In this document: piece by piece, positions 8,466 through 18,250 of the stretch
Position numbering within the stretch: the stretch's first letter is position 1
Layout: each line of letters begins with the position of its first letter
Source: Beijerinckiaceae bacterium
Lineage (GTDB): Bacteria > Pseudomonadota > Alphaproteobacteria > Rhizobiales > Beijerinckiaceae
Assembly: GCA_027531565.1 (NCBI GenBank)
Contig: JAPZSB010000007.1
Span: 930,001 to 994,000, forward strand
Reading direction: 5' to 3'
DNA length: 64,000 bases
The notes under the pieces: generated by a model
The model's database searches: none
What the model saw: only the letters and a program-made list of their open reading frames with translations
Told to the model about the DNA's origin: nothing
Position numbers and translations under genes: made by a program

Positions 8466-9893
8466 ATGAAATCGCTCCGGATCGGCGGCAAGATCCGCCG
8501 CCTCCGCCAGGAGCGCCGGCTCAGCCAGGCGCAGATGGCGACCGAGCTGGCGATCTCGCCGAGCTATCTCAACCTGATCGAGAGCAACCAGCGACCGGTC
8601 ACGGTGCCGGTGCTCCTGCGCCTCGCCGAGCGGTTCCAGGTCGATCTCGCGAGCCTTGGCGGCGAGGGCGACGAGCAGCTCCAGACCGACCTGATGGAGG
8701 CACTGTCCGACCCGGTTTTCGAATCTGCCGATGTGAAGGCCAGCGATGTGAAGGAACTGGTGGCGCAGCTTCCAGCGATGGGACGGGCCTTTCTCGCGCT
8801 CTACCAGGCCTATCGGCGGGGCGGCACCGGCGATGGCAGCTTCGGGGACGAAGCCGATGGCGAGGGCGGCATCCATGCCCTGCCCTCGGAGGAGGTCACG
8901 GAGTTCCTGCAGCGTCGCCGCAACCATTTCCCGGAGCTGGAGGAAGCCGCGGAGCAGCTCTGGCAGGAAAACGGGCTAGCCCTGCTCACGCTGCAGCAGG
9001 ACCTGGTGAAGGTGCTGAACATGCGCTTCGCCGTCGATGTCGAGATTGCCTCGGTCGATACGATGCAGGGCCTGCTGCGCCATTACAACCCGCTGACCCG
9101 GCGGCTGATGCTCTCGGAACTGCTGCCCCTGCCGAGCCGCACCTTCCAGCTCGCACACCAGATCGCCTTTCTCGGCTACCGCAAGGAAATCGACCAGGCG
9201 GTCTCGGGCGGCAAATCCTCAAGCCCGGAGGCGGATGCGCTGGCGGCCTCGGCGCTGGCCAACTACTTCGCGGCGGCGGTGATGGCGCCCTATGACCGCT
9301 TCCTCGAGGCGGCCCGGAGCACGCGCTACGCGATCGACATCCTCCAGCACCGGTTCGGGCTGTCTTTCGAGCAGGTCTGCCACCGGCTGACCACGCTGCA
9401 GCGCCCGGGCAACGAGGGAATCCCGTTCCACCTGATCCGGGTCGATATTGCCGGCAATATCTCGAAGCGGTTCTCGCTTTCGGGGATCCAGATCGCGCGG
9501 TTCGGTGCGGCCTGCCCGCGTTGGAATGTCTACGACGCCTTCGCCACGCCGGGCATGCTGCGGGTGCAGGTCTCGAAAATGCCCGATGGCAGCCAGTTCT
9601 TCTGCATCGCGCGCACCCTCACCCCGGCCGGCCGGGCCTTCATCCGGGGTGGAATGCCCCAACGCGCGGGCACGCTCGCGATCGGGCTTGGCACCGGGAT
9701 CTCCCATGCCCGCGAGATTGTCTATGCCGATGGCCTCAATCTCGATGATCCGCAGGTGGTGACGCCGATCGGCGTCTCCTGCCGGACCTGCCCGCGCACG
9801 GATTGCGCCGACAGGGCCATGCCCGCGCTTGCGCAGCGGCTTTCCATCGACGAAAACAAGCGCGGCCTGTCGACCTATTCGATGGGCGGGTGA
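8466..9893 (+). CDS. scfR: ScfR/RamB-type short-chain acyl-responsive regulator (XRE + IrrE-like domain)
   Basis: A 475-residue regulator. Residues about 6-60 form an XRE helix-turn-helix (KIRRLRQERRLSQAQMATEL, then SYLNLIESNQRPVTVP). The middle (about 180-260) is the IrrE/ImmA-like domain with AHQIAFLGYRKEID but without a clear HExxH zinc motif. The C-terminal half is the DUF2083 domain with a Cys-rich end (GVSCRTCPRTDCADR). This architecture is that of RamB and ScfR, which control isocitrate lyase and short-chain acyl metabolism. The divergent aceA gene supports that role. Tal follows 18 bases after the stop. The name scfR is by architecture and context. Confidence 0.85.
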   Translation: MKSLRIGGKIRRLRQERRLSQAQMATELAISPSYLNLIESNQRPVTVPVLLRLAERFQVDLASLGGEGDEQLQTDLMEALSDPVFESADVKASDVKELVAQLPAMGRAFLALYQAYRRGGTGDGSFGDEADGEGGIHALPSEEVTEFLQRRRNHFPELEEAAEQLWQENGLALLTLQQDLVKVLNMRFAVDVEIASVDTMQGLLRHYNPLTRRLMLSELLPLPSRTFQLAHQIAFLGYRKEIDQAVSGGKSSSPEADALAASALANYFAAAVMAPYDRFLEAARSTRYAIDILQHRFGLSFEQVCHRLTTLQRPGNEGIPFHLIRVDIAGNISKRFSLSGIQIARFGAACPRWNVYDAFATPGMLRVQVSKMPDGSQFFCIARTLTPAGRAFIRGGMPQRAGTLAIGLGTGISHAREIVYADGLNLDDPQVVTPIGVSCRTCPRTDCADRAMPALAQRLSIDENKRGLSTYSMGG

Positions 9894-9911
9894 GGAAGGG
9901 AAGACGCCGGC

Positions 9912-10877
9912 ATGCCCAGCAAGCTCGAACAACTGAAAGCCATGACCGTCGTCGTCGCCGATACCGGTGACATGGCGGCCATCGAGGCGTTCAGGCCCAC
10001 GGATTGCACGACCAACCCGACACTGATCCTCAAGGCTGCGGAAATGCCGGCCTATCGCCCGCTGGTCGAGGAGGCGGTGGCCTGGGCAGGGGCGCAGAAC
10101 CTCTCCGCTGCGCAGCGTGTCGAGGCGGCCTGTGACCGGCTGGCCGTGACCTTCGGCACCGAACTGACGCGCCGCGTGCCCGGGCGCGTCTCGACCGAAG
10201 TGGATGCCGATCTCTCCTTCGATACCGCCCGGACCGTCGCCAAGGCGCGGCGGATCATTGCCGATTATGCGAGCCGGGGCATTGGCCGGGAGCGGATCCT
10301 CATCAAGATCGCCTCGACCTGGGAGGGGATCCGCGCGGCCGAGATTCTCCAGAAAGAGGGAATCGACTGCAATCTCACGCTGCTGTTCAGCCTCGCGCAG
10401 GCGGTAGCCGCCGCGGAGGCCGGTGCCTTCCTGATCTCGCCCTTCGTTGGCCGCATCCTCGACTGGTACAAGAAGGCGACGGGGCAGGATTACACCGCCG
10501 AGACCGATCCCGGCGTCGTCTCGGTCCGGTCGATCTACGCCTATTACAAGGGGCATGGCCACAAGACGGTGGTGATGGGGGCCTCGTTCCGCAATCTCGG
10601 CGAGATCGAGGCCTTGGCCGGATGCGACCGTCTCACCATTGCGCCGGCCCTGCTGGACCAGCTTGCGCAGGATCAGGGCCTGCTCGCCCGGGTGCTGTCG
10701 CCCGATTCCGCCGGCGCCCCGGTTCCGGCCCGGATCGCGGTGGACGAGGCCTCGTTCCGCTGGGCCATGAACGAGAATGCGATGGCCACCGAGAAGCTGG
10801 CCGAGGGCATCCGCCTGTTTGCGGCCGATCTCGCCAAACTCAAGGGGATGCTGGCACCGATGGTCGAGGCCGGCTGA
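9912..10877 (+). CDS. tal: Transaldolase (TalB type)
   Basis: A 321-residue transaldolase of the classical TalB type in the non-oxidative pentose phosphate pathway. It aligns throughout with the Escherichia coli enzyme: [13 protein letters not shown] at the start, [10 protein letters not shown], the Schiff-base lysine in [33 protein letters not shown], and [18 protein letters not shown]. It lies 18 bases downstream of the scfR-like gene and is probably cotranscribed with it. A transketolase gene lies elsewhere in the window (40.5-42.5 kb). Confidence 0.96.
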   Translation: MPSKLEQLKAMTVVVADTGDMAAIEAFRPTDCTTNPTLILKAAEMPAYRPLVEEAVAWAGAQNLSAAQRVEAACDRLAVTFGTELTRRVPGRVSTEVDADLSFDTARTVAKARRIIADYASRGIGRERILIKIASTWEGIRAAEILQKEGIDCNLTLLFSLAQAVAAAEAGAFLISPFVGRILDWYKKATGQDYTAETDPGVVSVRSIYAYYKGHGHKTVVMGASFRNLGEIEALAGCDRLTIAPALLDQLAQDQGLLARVLSPDSAGAPVPARIAVDEASFRWAMNENAMATEKLAEGIRLFAADLAKLKGMLAPMVEAG

Positions 10878-10905
10878 TCGGCCGGGCGCCCGGCGCAGAA
10901 AGCGC

Positions 10906-10936
10906 TTGACACATTCATATGTATGAATGTTTATAG
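10906..10936 (+). promoter_or_regulatory. Promoter with BigR/SqrR-like operator before the YeeE pair
   Basis: TTGACA at 10906-10911 and a TTTATAG -10-like element at about 10930-10936 flank a perfect 9-bp inverted repeat, ACATTCATA/TATGAATGT (10911-10919 and 10922-10930, 2-bp spacer). The core reads ATTC-N8-GAAT, the motif I recall for the persulfide-sensing ArsR-family repressors SqrR/BigR. Placement between -35 and -10 indicates repression. No such repressor gene is in the window. Confidence 0.65.
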
Positions 10937-10965
10937 AGGGATCCCCGCTCTTTCCCGGAGGTCCC

Positions 10966-11484
10966 ATGCTCGGATTCACCAAACGCGCCTGGTCGCCCTA
11001 CGCGGCCGGCATCGTCGTCGGGCTGCTGCAGATTCCCGCCTTCCTGCTGATCGGCACGGCGCTCGGCACCTCGTCATCCTATGTGACGATCTCGGCCAAT
11101 CTCGCCCAGTTCATCGATCCCTCGATCGTCGAGATCAAATATGCGGCCAACCATCTCGGCGGTGCCAAGAACTGGTGGCAGGTGGCGCTGATCGCAGGCA
11201 TCGTGCTCGGCGCCTTCGTCTCGTCGCGACTGTCCGGCACGCCGCGCTGGGGCCATTCCCCGTTCTGGGCCCGGGCCATGGGCGCGCATACCCCCGCCCG
11301 GCGCTATGCCATGGCGACCCTCGGCGGGTTCATCATGGTGTTCGGTGCCCGCATCGCAGATGGCTGTACCTCCGGCCACGGCGTTTCCGGCATTGCCCAG
11401 CTCGCCATCGGCTCCTTCATCGCCGTGACGGCGATGTTCGCGGCCGGGATCGTCACGGCCAATCTCATCTACAAGCGCGTCTGA
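10966..11484 (+). CDS. YeeE/YedE (DUF395) family sulfur-transport protein, first of pair
   Basis: A 172-residue membrane protein of the half-size YeeE/YedE family, with about four or five spans and the conserved Cys motif IADGCTSGHG. Members move thiosulfate or other sulfur species across the inner membrane, sometimes as pairs (PmpA/PmpB). The ATG at 10966 follows CGGAGG and is preferred to an in-frame ATG at 10927 that lies inside the operator. The second half-size protein begins 10 bases after its stop. Operator type and pairing suggest a persulfide or thiosulfate response, which is inferred. Confidence 0.85.
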   Translation: MLGFTKRAWSPYAAGIVVGLLQIPAFLLIGTALGTSSSYVTISANLAQFIDPSIVEIKYAANHLGGAKNWWQVALIAGIVLGAFVSSRLSGTPRWGHSPFWARAMGAHTPARRYAMATLGGFIMVFGARIADGCTSGHGVSGIAQLAIGSFIAVTAMFAAGIVTANLIYKRV

Positions 11485-11494
11485 GGAGACCGTC

Positions 11495-12115
11495 ATGAGC
11501 GTTTTCGCTGCCATTCTCATCGGCCTTGCCATGGGCGCCATTTTCGGGATGGCGCTGGAAAAGGGCCGCGTCTGCGAAGGCGGGGTCATCGTCTGCCAGA
11601 TGCAGATGTCCCGCCATGCCATGCTGAAGATGTTCCTCAGCGCCGTCGCCACCGGGCTGATCGTCCTCGCCATCCTGGTCGGGTTCGGCTTTGCCAAGCT
11701 CTCCCCCAAGGCGACGCTGTTCGCCGCGGATATTGTCGGCGGGGCCATTCTCGGCGTCGGGATCGTGATGGCCGGCGCCTGCCCCGGCACCGTGCTGGCG
11801 CAGATCGGCACCGGCTACAGGGATGCGATCTTCACCTTCATCGGCGGGCTCTTCGGCGCGCTGGCCTTCACCTATATGGAGCCGAACATCCTGAAGCCGG
11901 TCCTGACCACCGGTTCCTATGGCCGGCTGACGCTCGACCAGCTCCTCGGCGTGCCGTTCCCGGCTGTCGCCCTGACCTTCGCAGCCGTCATCATCGGTTT
12001 CCTGGTCTGGCTCGAGAAGGTTTCTCCCTGGGAGAAGGAGATCGGGCCGAATGCCGATGGCGTGCCGGAAGAGCCCGCCACACCGGTCGCCGCCTCCGGC
12101 GCCGCCTTGCGCTGA
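11495..12115 (+). CDS. YeeE/YedE (DUF395) family sulfur-transport protein, second of pair
   Basis: A 206-residue half-size YeeE/YedE protein, partner of the preceding gene. Conserved Cys-containing segments are EKGRVCEGGVIVCQMQMS near residue 25 and VMAGACPGTVLAQIGTGY near 95. The C-terminal 25 residues are polar and Pro/Ala-rich. The two halves together correspond to a full-length YeeE. A strong GC hairpin terminator follows the stop. Cargo is inferred from family only. Confidence 0.85.
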   Translation: MSVFAAILIGLAMGAIFGMALEKGRVCEGGVIVCQMQMSRHAMLKMFLSAVATGLIVLAILVGFGFAKLSPKATLFAADIVGGAILGVGIVMAGACPGTVLAQIGTGYRDAIFTFIGGLFGALAFTYMEPNILKPVLTTGSYGRLTLDQLLGVPFPAVALTFAAVIIGFLVWLEKVSPWEKEIGPNADGVPEEPATPVAASGAALR

Positions 12116-12138
12116 TCGCCTCCCGCTTCTGCCCTCTC

Positions 12139-12175
12139 CGGGCAGCCCGCTTCCCCGGGCTGCCCGTCCTGTTTT
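12139..12175 (+). terminator. Rho-independent terminator after the YeeE pair
   Basis: Perfect 11-bp inverted repeat CGGGCAGCCCG/CGGGCTGCCCG (12139-12149 and 12156-12166) with a 6-base loop, then TCCTGTTTT. It lies 24 bases past the stop of the second YeeE gene and before lepA. Confidence 0.85.
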
Positions 12176-12241
12176 GTCGCAGTCTCCCGCCGGAACGCGA
12201 TTTCCTTGGACATTTGCGTCAGCTTCGCTATCTCCCGCGCC

Positions 12242-14047
12242 ATGAGCACGGAACCGATCTCAAATATTCGCAACTTCTCCATCGTGGCGCATATCGACCA
12301 CGGCAAGTCCACCCTCGCCGACCGCCTGATCCAGAAAACAGGCGGCCTGACCGAGCGCGAGATGGTGGAGCAGGTGCTCGACAACATGGAGATCGAGCGC
12401 GAGCGCGGCATCACCATCAAGGCCCAGACTGTCCGCCTCTCCTACCGGGCGAATGACGGCAAGGACTATATCCTCAACCTGATGGATACGCCGGGCCATG
12501 TCGACTTCGCCTACGAGGTCTCGCGCAGCCTCGCGGCCTGCGAGGGCTCGCTGCTGGTGGTCGATGCGAGCCAGGGCGTCGAGGCGCAGACGCTTGCGAA
12601 TGTCTACCACGCGCTCGATGCCAATCACGAGATCGTTCCCGTCCTGAACAAGGTCGACCTGCCCGCCGCCGAGCCGGACCGGGTGAAGGAGCAGATCGAG
12701 GAAGTGATCGGGCTCGATGCGTCCGAGGCCGTGCCGATCTCGGCCAAGACCGGGCTCAATATCGAGGGTGTGCTCGAGGCGATCGTCACCCGGCTGCCGC
12801 CGCCCAAGGGCGACGTTTCGGCGCCGCTCAAGGCGCTGCTCGTCGACAGCTGGTATGATGTCTATCTCGGCGTGGTCGTGCTCGTCCGGATCATCGACGG
12901 CAAGCTCAAGAAGGGCATGCGCATCAAGATGATGGGTACGGATGCGGTCTATGACGTCGACCGCGTCGGCGTCTTCACGCCGAAGATGATCGACCTGCCG
13001 GAACTGACCCCGGGCGAGGTGGGCTTCATCACCGCCTCGATCAAGGAAGTGGCGGATACCCGCGTCGGCGACACGATCACCGAGGAGCGCAAGCCGACCG
13101 CACAGGCGCTGCCGGGATTCAAGCCGGTGCAGCCGGTGGTGTTCTGCGGCCTCTTCCCGGTGGATGCGGCGGAATTCGACGAACTCCGCGCCGCGATGGG
13201 CAAGCTGCGTCTCAACGATGCCAGCTTCACCTACGAGATGGAATCCTCCGCCGCGCTCGGCTTCGGCTTCCGCTGCGGCTTCCTCGGGCTGCTGCATCTG
13301 GAGATCATCCAGGAACGGCTGACGCGCGAGTTCAACCTCGACCTGATCGCCACCGCGCCGAGCGTCGTCTACCAGGTCGCCCTGCGTGACGGCACCGAGA
13401 TCGACCTGCACAACCCGGCCGACCTGCCGGACGTGATGAAGATCGCGGAGATCCGCGAGCCGTGGATCCGCGCCACGATCCTCACGCCGGATGATTATCT
13501 CGGCGCGATCCTCAAGCTCTGCCAGGAGCGGCGCGGCAACCAGATCGACCTGACCTATGTCGGCAAACGCGCGATGGTGGTCTATGACCTGCCGCTCAAT
13601 GAGGTGGTGTTCGATTTCTACGACCGGCTGAAATCCATCTCGAAGGGCTATGCCTCGTTCGACTACACGATCACCGATTACCGCGAGGGCGACCTCGTGA
13701 AGCTGTCGGTGCTGGTCAATTCCGAGCCGGTCGACGCGCTCTCCATGCTGGTCCATCGCAACCGGGCCGAAGGCCGCGGCCGGGTGATGTGCGAGAAGCT
13801 GAAGGACCTGATCCCGCCGCATCTCTTCCAGATCCCGATCCAGGCGGCGATCGGCGGCAAGATCATTGCCCGCGAGACGGTGCGTGCCCTGCGCAAGGAC
13901 GTGACGGCCAAGTGCTATGGCGGCGATATCAGCCGCAAGCGCAAGCTTCTGGACAAGCAGAAGGAAGGCAAGAAGAAGATGCGGCAATTCGGCAAGGTCG
14001 AGATTCCGCAGGAAGCCTTCATCGCCGCGCTGAAGATGGACAGCTGA
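12242..14047 (+). CDS. lepA: Elongation factor 4 (LepA)
   Basis: A 601-residue translational GTPase that remodels or back-translocates stalled ribosomes. GTPase motifs are visible: G1 [10 protein letters not shown]3 DTPGHVDF, G4 NKVD. The LepA-specific C-terminal region ends with [21 protein letters not shown]. Length is exactly that of the family. The ATG at 12242 starts the conserved [15 protein letters not shown] region; the longer frame to 12206 adds an unlikely 12 residues. It is convergent with a YeeE-type gene whose stop is 6 bases away. Confidence 0.98.
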   Translation: MSTEPISNIRNFSIVAHIDHGKSTLADRLIQKTGGLTEREMVEQVLDNMEIERERGITIKAQTVRLSYRANDGKDYILNLMDTPGHVDFAYEVSRSLAACEGSLLVVDASQGVEAQTLANVYHALDANHEIVPVLNKVDLPAAEPDRVKEQIEEVIGLDASEAVPISAKTGLNIEGVLEAIVTRLPPPKGDVSAPLKALLVDSWYDVYLGVVVLVRIIDGKLKKGMRIKMMGTDAVYDVDRVGVFTPKMIDLPELTPGEVGFITASIKEVADTRVGDTITEERKPTAQALPGFKPVQPVVFCGLFPVDAAEFDELRAAMGKLRLNDASFTYEMESSAALGFGFRCGFLGLLHLEIIQERLTREFNLDLIATAPSVVYQVALRDGTEIDLHNPADLPDVMKIAEIREPWIRATILTPDDYLGAILKLCQERRGNQIDLTYVGKRAMVVYDLPLNEVVFDFYDRLKSISKGYASFDYTITDYREGDLVKLSVLVNSEPVDALSMLVHRNRAEGRGRVMCEKLKDLIPPHLFQIPIQAAIGGKIIARETVRALRKDVTAKCYGGDISRKRKLLDKQKEGKKKMRQFGKVEIPQEAFIAALKMDS

Positions 14048-14053
14048 CCCGGC

Positions 14054-15154
14054 TCAGCCGATCCGGGCCGGCTCCAGGTCAGCCGGCAGGTCGTGGCCTG
14101 TCGGTTTCGGCGCGTCGAGCACGAGATGGGTGATGCCGGCGCCGAGCCACATGCCGAGCAGCGCGAGCCAGGCCGTGACGGAGAAGATGGCGCCACCGGA
14201 AATGCCGGCGCCGACGGCACAGCCGCCCGCCATGATCGAGCCGAAACCCATCAGCACGGCGCCGGCCATGTAGCGCATCATGCCTGAACGCGTGTCGAAC
14301 ACGGTCAGGCGCCATTCGCCGGCCATCAGGGCGCCGAGGGCCGAGCCCAGAAAGACGCCGGGCACGAGCAGCGTGTCGAAGCCCGGTGCGCGACCGTTCG
14401 GGGCGAGGATCCGCATCAGCAGTTCCGCCGAAGGGCCGGAAAACGTGATGCCCCGCGCCATGCCGGTCTCCATCCCCGCAGCGCCGATCCGGGACGAGAG
14501 CAGATAGGCGAGGGCGACGGCCAGACCGGCACCGACCCCGCCGATCCATCCCCATGCGCTGATCTTGCCGCGCCAGGCAAAGACCAGCGCGGCCGAGACC
14601 CAAAGCCCGGCAAAGGCCAGGCGGGCGACGGTGCCGCCTCCCAGTCGGGCCATCCAGTCCCGGGAGGGGCCGCCCTCGATCGTCCAGAGTTCCGAGAGCG
14701 CAAGCCGCAGGGGCTCTAGCGCGCCCTGCCAAGCGGCCTGCGCCGTGACGACGAAGACAAGCCCGGTGACGAGGGCCCGCATGTTTCCGGTGGCGGAGAG
14801 AACCAGGAGACGGCTGGCACAGCCCCTTGCGAGGACCATCCCGATCCCGAACATCAACCCGCCCAGTACCGCGCCCGACAGGGAACCGCGCGAATCGAGC
14901 GCCCGGATTCCCGAGAGATCGACAAGGCCGGCCGCAACGAGCATCTGCAGCGAGAGGATGGCGCTTCCGAATGCCAGAAGCCAGATGGCCAGCTTGCGTC
15001 CGTAGCTGCGCGAGACGAATTCGACAACAGCCGCGCGCAGGCAGAACTGGCTACGCTGGGCCATGAACCCGAAGAGCAGCCCGGCCAGCAGGCCGGCCAA
15101 TGCCATGGCGGGGCCGATGCCCCATCCGGAGACAAGTGCTTCCAGGTCCGCCAT
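14054..15154 (-). CDS. Full-length YeeE/YedE (TsuA-like) sulfur transporter
   Basis: A 366-residue membrane protein with the two-repeat layout of YeeE/TsuA thiosulfate importers. Conserved cysteines occur in AQRSQFCLRAAVVEF, VLARGCASRLLVLSATGN and IMAGGCAVGAGISGGA, the segments that line the thiosulfate path in the structurally known homologue. It is a third DUF395 protein within 4 kb but on the opposite strand and without the palindromic operator seen at 10.9 kb. Cargo is inferred from family; it may be thiosulfate or another sulfur species. Confidence 0.88.
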   Translation of the reverse strand: MADLEALVSGWGIGPAMALAGLLAGLLFGFMAQRSQFCLRAAVVEFVSRSYGRKLAIWLLAFGSAILSLQMLVAAGLVDLSGIRALDSRGSLSGAVLGGLMFGIGMVLARGCASRLLVLSATGNMRALVTGLVFVVTAQAAWQGALEPLRLALSELWTIEGGPSRDWMARLGGGTVARLAFAGLWVSAALVFAWRGKISAWGWIGGVGAGLAVALAYLLSSRIGAAGMETGMARGITFSGPSAELLMRILAPNGRAPGFDTLLVPGVFLGSALGALMAGEWRLTVFDTRSGMMRYMAGAVLMGFGSIMAGGCAVGAGISGGAIFSVTAWLALLGMWLGAGITHLVLDAPKPTGHDLPADLEPARIG

Positions 15155-15256
15155 GGGCCGCTTCCCCTGCTGATGCGGCCTGCATTCTGGCCTCAGGCCC
15201 GCGGCTGTCCTTGACGGTGATCAAGCTGGGCATCACCGGCAGGGCCGACATCGGGG

Positions 15257-17119
15257 CTATTCGGCGCCGGCAATCTCCCGCTTCTTCGGCGCCACGATGA
15301 AGCCGCCGGATTGCCGGGCCCAGAGATCGGCATAGAGGCCGCCAGCCGCCAGCAGGTCCGCATGGGTGCCCTGTTCGAGAATGCGGCCCTGATCGAGCAC
15401 GACCAGCCGGTCCATGATCTGGAGGGTCGACAGGCGATGGGCGATGGCGATCACCGTCTTGCCCGCCATGAGCGTGCCGAGATTCTCCTGGATCGCCGTC
15501 TCGACCTCGCTGTCGAGGGCGCTGGTTGCCTCATCGAGCACGAGGATGGGCGCGTCGCGCAGGATCACGCGGGCCAGGGCGATCCGCTGGCGCTGTCCGC
15601 CGGAGAGCTTGACACCACGCTCGCCGACATGGGCATCCAGCCCGCGCCGGCCGAGCCAATCCTGCAGGTTCCCGACGAAATCCGTCGCCTGCGCCCGGGC
15701 AAGCGCCGCGTGCAGTTCCTCTTCGGAGGCCTCCGGCCGGCCATAGAGCACGTTGTCGCGGATCGAGCGGTGCAGCAGGGCGGTGTCCTGCGTGACCATC
15801 GCGATGACCCTGCGCAGCGATTCCTGCTTCAGGCCGGCAATGTCCTGGCCATCGACGAGGATCTGCCCTTCGGTCACGGCATTGAAGCGCAGGAGCAGGT
15901 TGACGAGGGTCGACTTGCCGGCGCCGGAGCGCCCGACCAGGCCGATTTTCTCACCGGGGCGGATCACGAGGTCGATGTCGCGCAGGATGGGCAGCCGGTC
16001 ATCATAGGAAAAGGACACCTTCCGGAAGGTGATCTCGCCGCGCTCGAAGCGCAGGGGAACGGCATCCGGCCGATCCTGCATGGTGACCGGGGCCGTCAGG
16101 CTTTCCATGCCTTCCTGGACAATGCCGATATTTTCCATGATCCCGGCGATTTCCCACGCGATCCAGCCGGAGGCACGGACAAGCGAGAGAACCAGCGTCA
16201 TCGCCATGGTGAAGCCGCCGACCTCGATCGCGCCGTGGCTCCACAGCCAGAGGCCGATGCCGCAGGTGGTGCAGACCGTGGAGGCGCTGAGGATCGAGAG
16301 GCAGCCCGAAAAGCCGATCTGCAATCGCTGCTGGGCTTGGAACAGGCCATTGGCCTCGCGCACGGCCGCGGCCATGTAGGCGTCGTCCCGCGCCTTCTCG
16401 CCGAAGAGCTTCAGCGTCTGGATATTGCCGAACGCATCGACGACCTTGCCCATCAGCATCGAACGCCCTTCCGAGGCGGCCTGCGCCCGCAGCCGCTGGC
16501 GGGGCAGGAAGAGCCGCAGGATGAGCAGGTAGGCGCAGAACCAGAGCGCGACGGGCAGGGCCATGCGCCAGTCCTGAACAGCGATCAGCCCGACCGAACC
16601 GAGACCGTAGCAGGCGATATAGATGATCGCCTGGATGAAGGAGATCGTCGCCTGGCGCACCGCGCCGCCGGTCTGCATGACCCGGTTGGCCAGCCGCCCC
16701 GCGAAATCGTTATGGAAGAACCGGAGGCTCTGGCCGATCAGGCGACCGTAGAATTGCCAGCGCATCCGGCTCTGCCAGCCCGGCTCGATGCCCAGCCGCC
16801 CGATCGAGAAGGCGGTGAGGAAAATCACCGGGCGGATGACCAGCACGACCGCGAGCATGGCGAGAAGCGTCGGCATGGCCTCGGCGAAGAAGCGGTCGCG
16901 CGGCGTCGTCGCCAGCAGTCCGACAAGATGCCCGATGAAGAACGGCACCACCGTGTCGAGCAGCGCATCGATCATGGTCAGCGCGGTCAGGACAGCCAAA
17001 GGCCCCCGCACCTGCCGGATCTGCTGCCCCAGAAAGGGAAAAAGCGATGTGGGCTCGCCCGGCGGGGCGGGTACGACCGGAGGGATCAATCCCTCCAGCC
17101 AGGCAAGGAAGCGGTGCAT
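15257..17119 (-). CDS. ABC exporter, fused membrane and ATPase domains
   Basis: A half-transporter of about 620 residues working as a dimer. The N-terminal six-span ABC membrane domain covers roughly residues 40-340, and the ATPase domain the rest. Walker A is GLVGRSGAGKSTLVNLLL, the signature LSGGQRQRIALARV and Walker B ILVLDEATSALD. It resembles MsbA/multidrug-type exporters, but the substrate is unknown. The ATG at 17119 is preferred to an in-frame TTG at 17170; no strong ribosome-binding site separates them. It lies 141 bases downstream of the tricarboxylate-type binding protein gene on the same strand. Confidence 0.92.
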   Translation of the reverse strand: MHRFLAWLEGLIPPVVPAPPGEPTSLFPFLGQQIRQVRGPLAVLTALTMIDALLDTVVPFFIGHLVGLLATTPRDRFFAEAMPTLLAMLAVVLVIRPVIFLTAFSIGRLGIEPGWQSRMRWQFYGRLIGQSLRFFHNDFAGRLANRVMQTGGAVRQATISFIQAIIYIACYGLGSVGLIAVQDWRMALPVALWFCAYLLILRLFLPRQRLRAQAASEGRSMLMGKVVDAFGNIQTLKLFGEKARDDAYMAAAVREANGLFQAQQRLQIGFSGCLSILSASTVCTTCGIGLWLWSHGAIEVGGFTMAMTLVLSLVRASGWIAWEIAGIMENIGIVQEGMESLTAPVTMQDRPDAVPLRFERGEITFRKVSFSYDDRLPILRDIDLVIRPGEKIGLVGRSGAGKSTLVNLLLRFNAVTEGQILVDGQDIAGLKQESLRRVIAMVTQDTALLHRSIRDNVLYGRPEASEEELHAALARAQATDFVGNLQDWLGRRGLDAHVGERGVKLSGGQRQRIALARVILRDAPILVLDEATSALDSEVETAIQENLGTLMAGKTVIAIAHRLSTLQIMDRLVVLDQGRILEQGTHADLLAAGGLYADLWARQSGGFIVAPKKREIAGAE

Positions 17120-17260
17120 TCGGGGCTCTGCAGGCGTGAAGCGGGCATGCCCGCCTCCGGCCTCAAGCAACGAAGGCGGCGGGCCATCCCGGCAATGGCG
17201 ATCGATTATCCGCCAATGAACCGGATTCGCCGGCCCGCTTCAAGCCTCGGGTCGGCGGCC

Positions 17261-18250
17261 TCAGCCGGCCGTGGCGCCGATCTCCTTGATCAGCGCGCCC
17301 CATTTATCGCTTTCCGACTTCAGGAACGCCGCCAGTTCCTGCTGGCTGGAGCCGACAATCTCCCCGCCGAGCTTGCCAAGCTTGGTCGCCACCTCGGCCT
17401 CGGCCAGCACAGCCTTCACGTCGGCATTCATGCGCGCGACGATGGCTGGCGGCGTTTTCGCCGGCACGAACAGCGCGAACCAGGAGGACACGTCGAAGCC
17501 TGGAACCGTCTCGTTGATCGGCGCCAGATCGGGCGCCAGCTTCGAGCGCTTCGCGGTGGTGATGCCGAGAGCCTTGATTGTCCCGGCCTGCGCCTGCGGC
17601 AACGCCGCGGTGATGTTGTCGAAGATGCAGTCCAGCCGGCCGGCGATCAGATCGTTCTTCGCCTCGGCGGTGCCCTTGTAGGGCACGTGGATCATCTTCG
17701 TGCCGGTCAGCTTCTGGAACAGTTCGCCCGAGAGATGGACCGAGGTGCCGATGCCCGAGGAGCCGAAGGACATGGTGCCCGGCTTCGCCTTCGCGAGGGC
17801 GATGAACTCGGCGACGGATTTCGCCGGGTGGTTGGGCGGCACGACCATGATGTTCGGCACCATCGCCATCAGGCTGACGGGCTCGAAATCCTTCACCGGG
17901 TCATAGGGCAGTGACTTGTAGAGATAGGGGTTGGTGGCCATGCCCACCGAGACGACGAGCATCGTGTTGCCGTCCGGCGCGGCTTTCGCCGCCTGATCGG
18001 TGCCGATATTGCCGCCGGCGCCGCCCTTGTTCTCGACCACGATCTGGTTGCCCCAGATCGCGCCCAGCCGCTCGGCGACGATGCGGCCGATCACGTCGGT
18101 CGCGCCGGCCGGCGGGAAGGGGATGATCATCCGGATCGTTCCTGCCTTCGGCCATGCGCCCTGCCCGCGCGCAGCGGATGCAACAAACGGCGTCGCGGCA
18201 AGGCCGGCCAGAACGGCACGGCGGGGAATTGCCCTGTTCAGATCGCTCAT
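17261..18250 (-). CDS. Tripartite tricarboxylate transporter substrate-binding protein (TctC/Bug family)
   Basis: A 329-residue exported binding protein. The N-terminus has twin arginines (IPRRAVLAGLAATPFVASAA), consistent with a Tat-type signal. Family motifs are IRMIIPFPPAGATDVIGRI, VVENKGGAGGNIGTDQAAK and the C-terminal WGALIKEIGATAG. Bug proteins bind carboxylic acids and hand them to TctA/TctB permeases; no such permease is nearby, so this is an orphan, as is common in the family. AGGAGG precedes the ATG at 18250. The ligand is unknown. Confidence 0.92.
   Translation of the reverse strand: MSDLNRAIPRRAVLAGLAATPFVASAARGQGAWPKAGTIRMIIPFPPAGATDVIGRIVAERLGAIWGNQIVVENKGGAGGNIGTDQAAKAAPDGNTMLVVSVGMATNPYLYKSLPYDPVKDFEPVSLMAMVPNIMVVPPNHPAKSVAEFIALAKAKPGTMSFGSSGIGTSVHLSGELFQKLTGTKMIHVPYKGTAEAKNDLIAGRLDCIFDNITAALPQAQAGTIKALGITTAKRSKLAPDLAPINETVPGFDVSSWFALFVPAKTPPAIVARMNADVKAVLAEAEVATKLGKLGGEIVGSSQQELAAFLKSESDKWGALIKEIGATAG

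Noticed and set aside
15311-17914. An 867-codon plus-strand frame over the ABC exporter and TctC-like genes
   Set aside because: Antisense shadow: both minus-strand genes have full motifs and ribosome-binding sites, whereas this frame has none.
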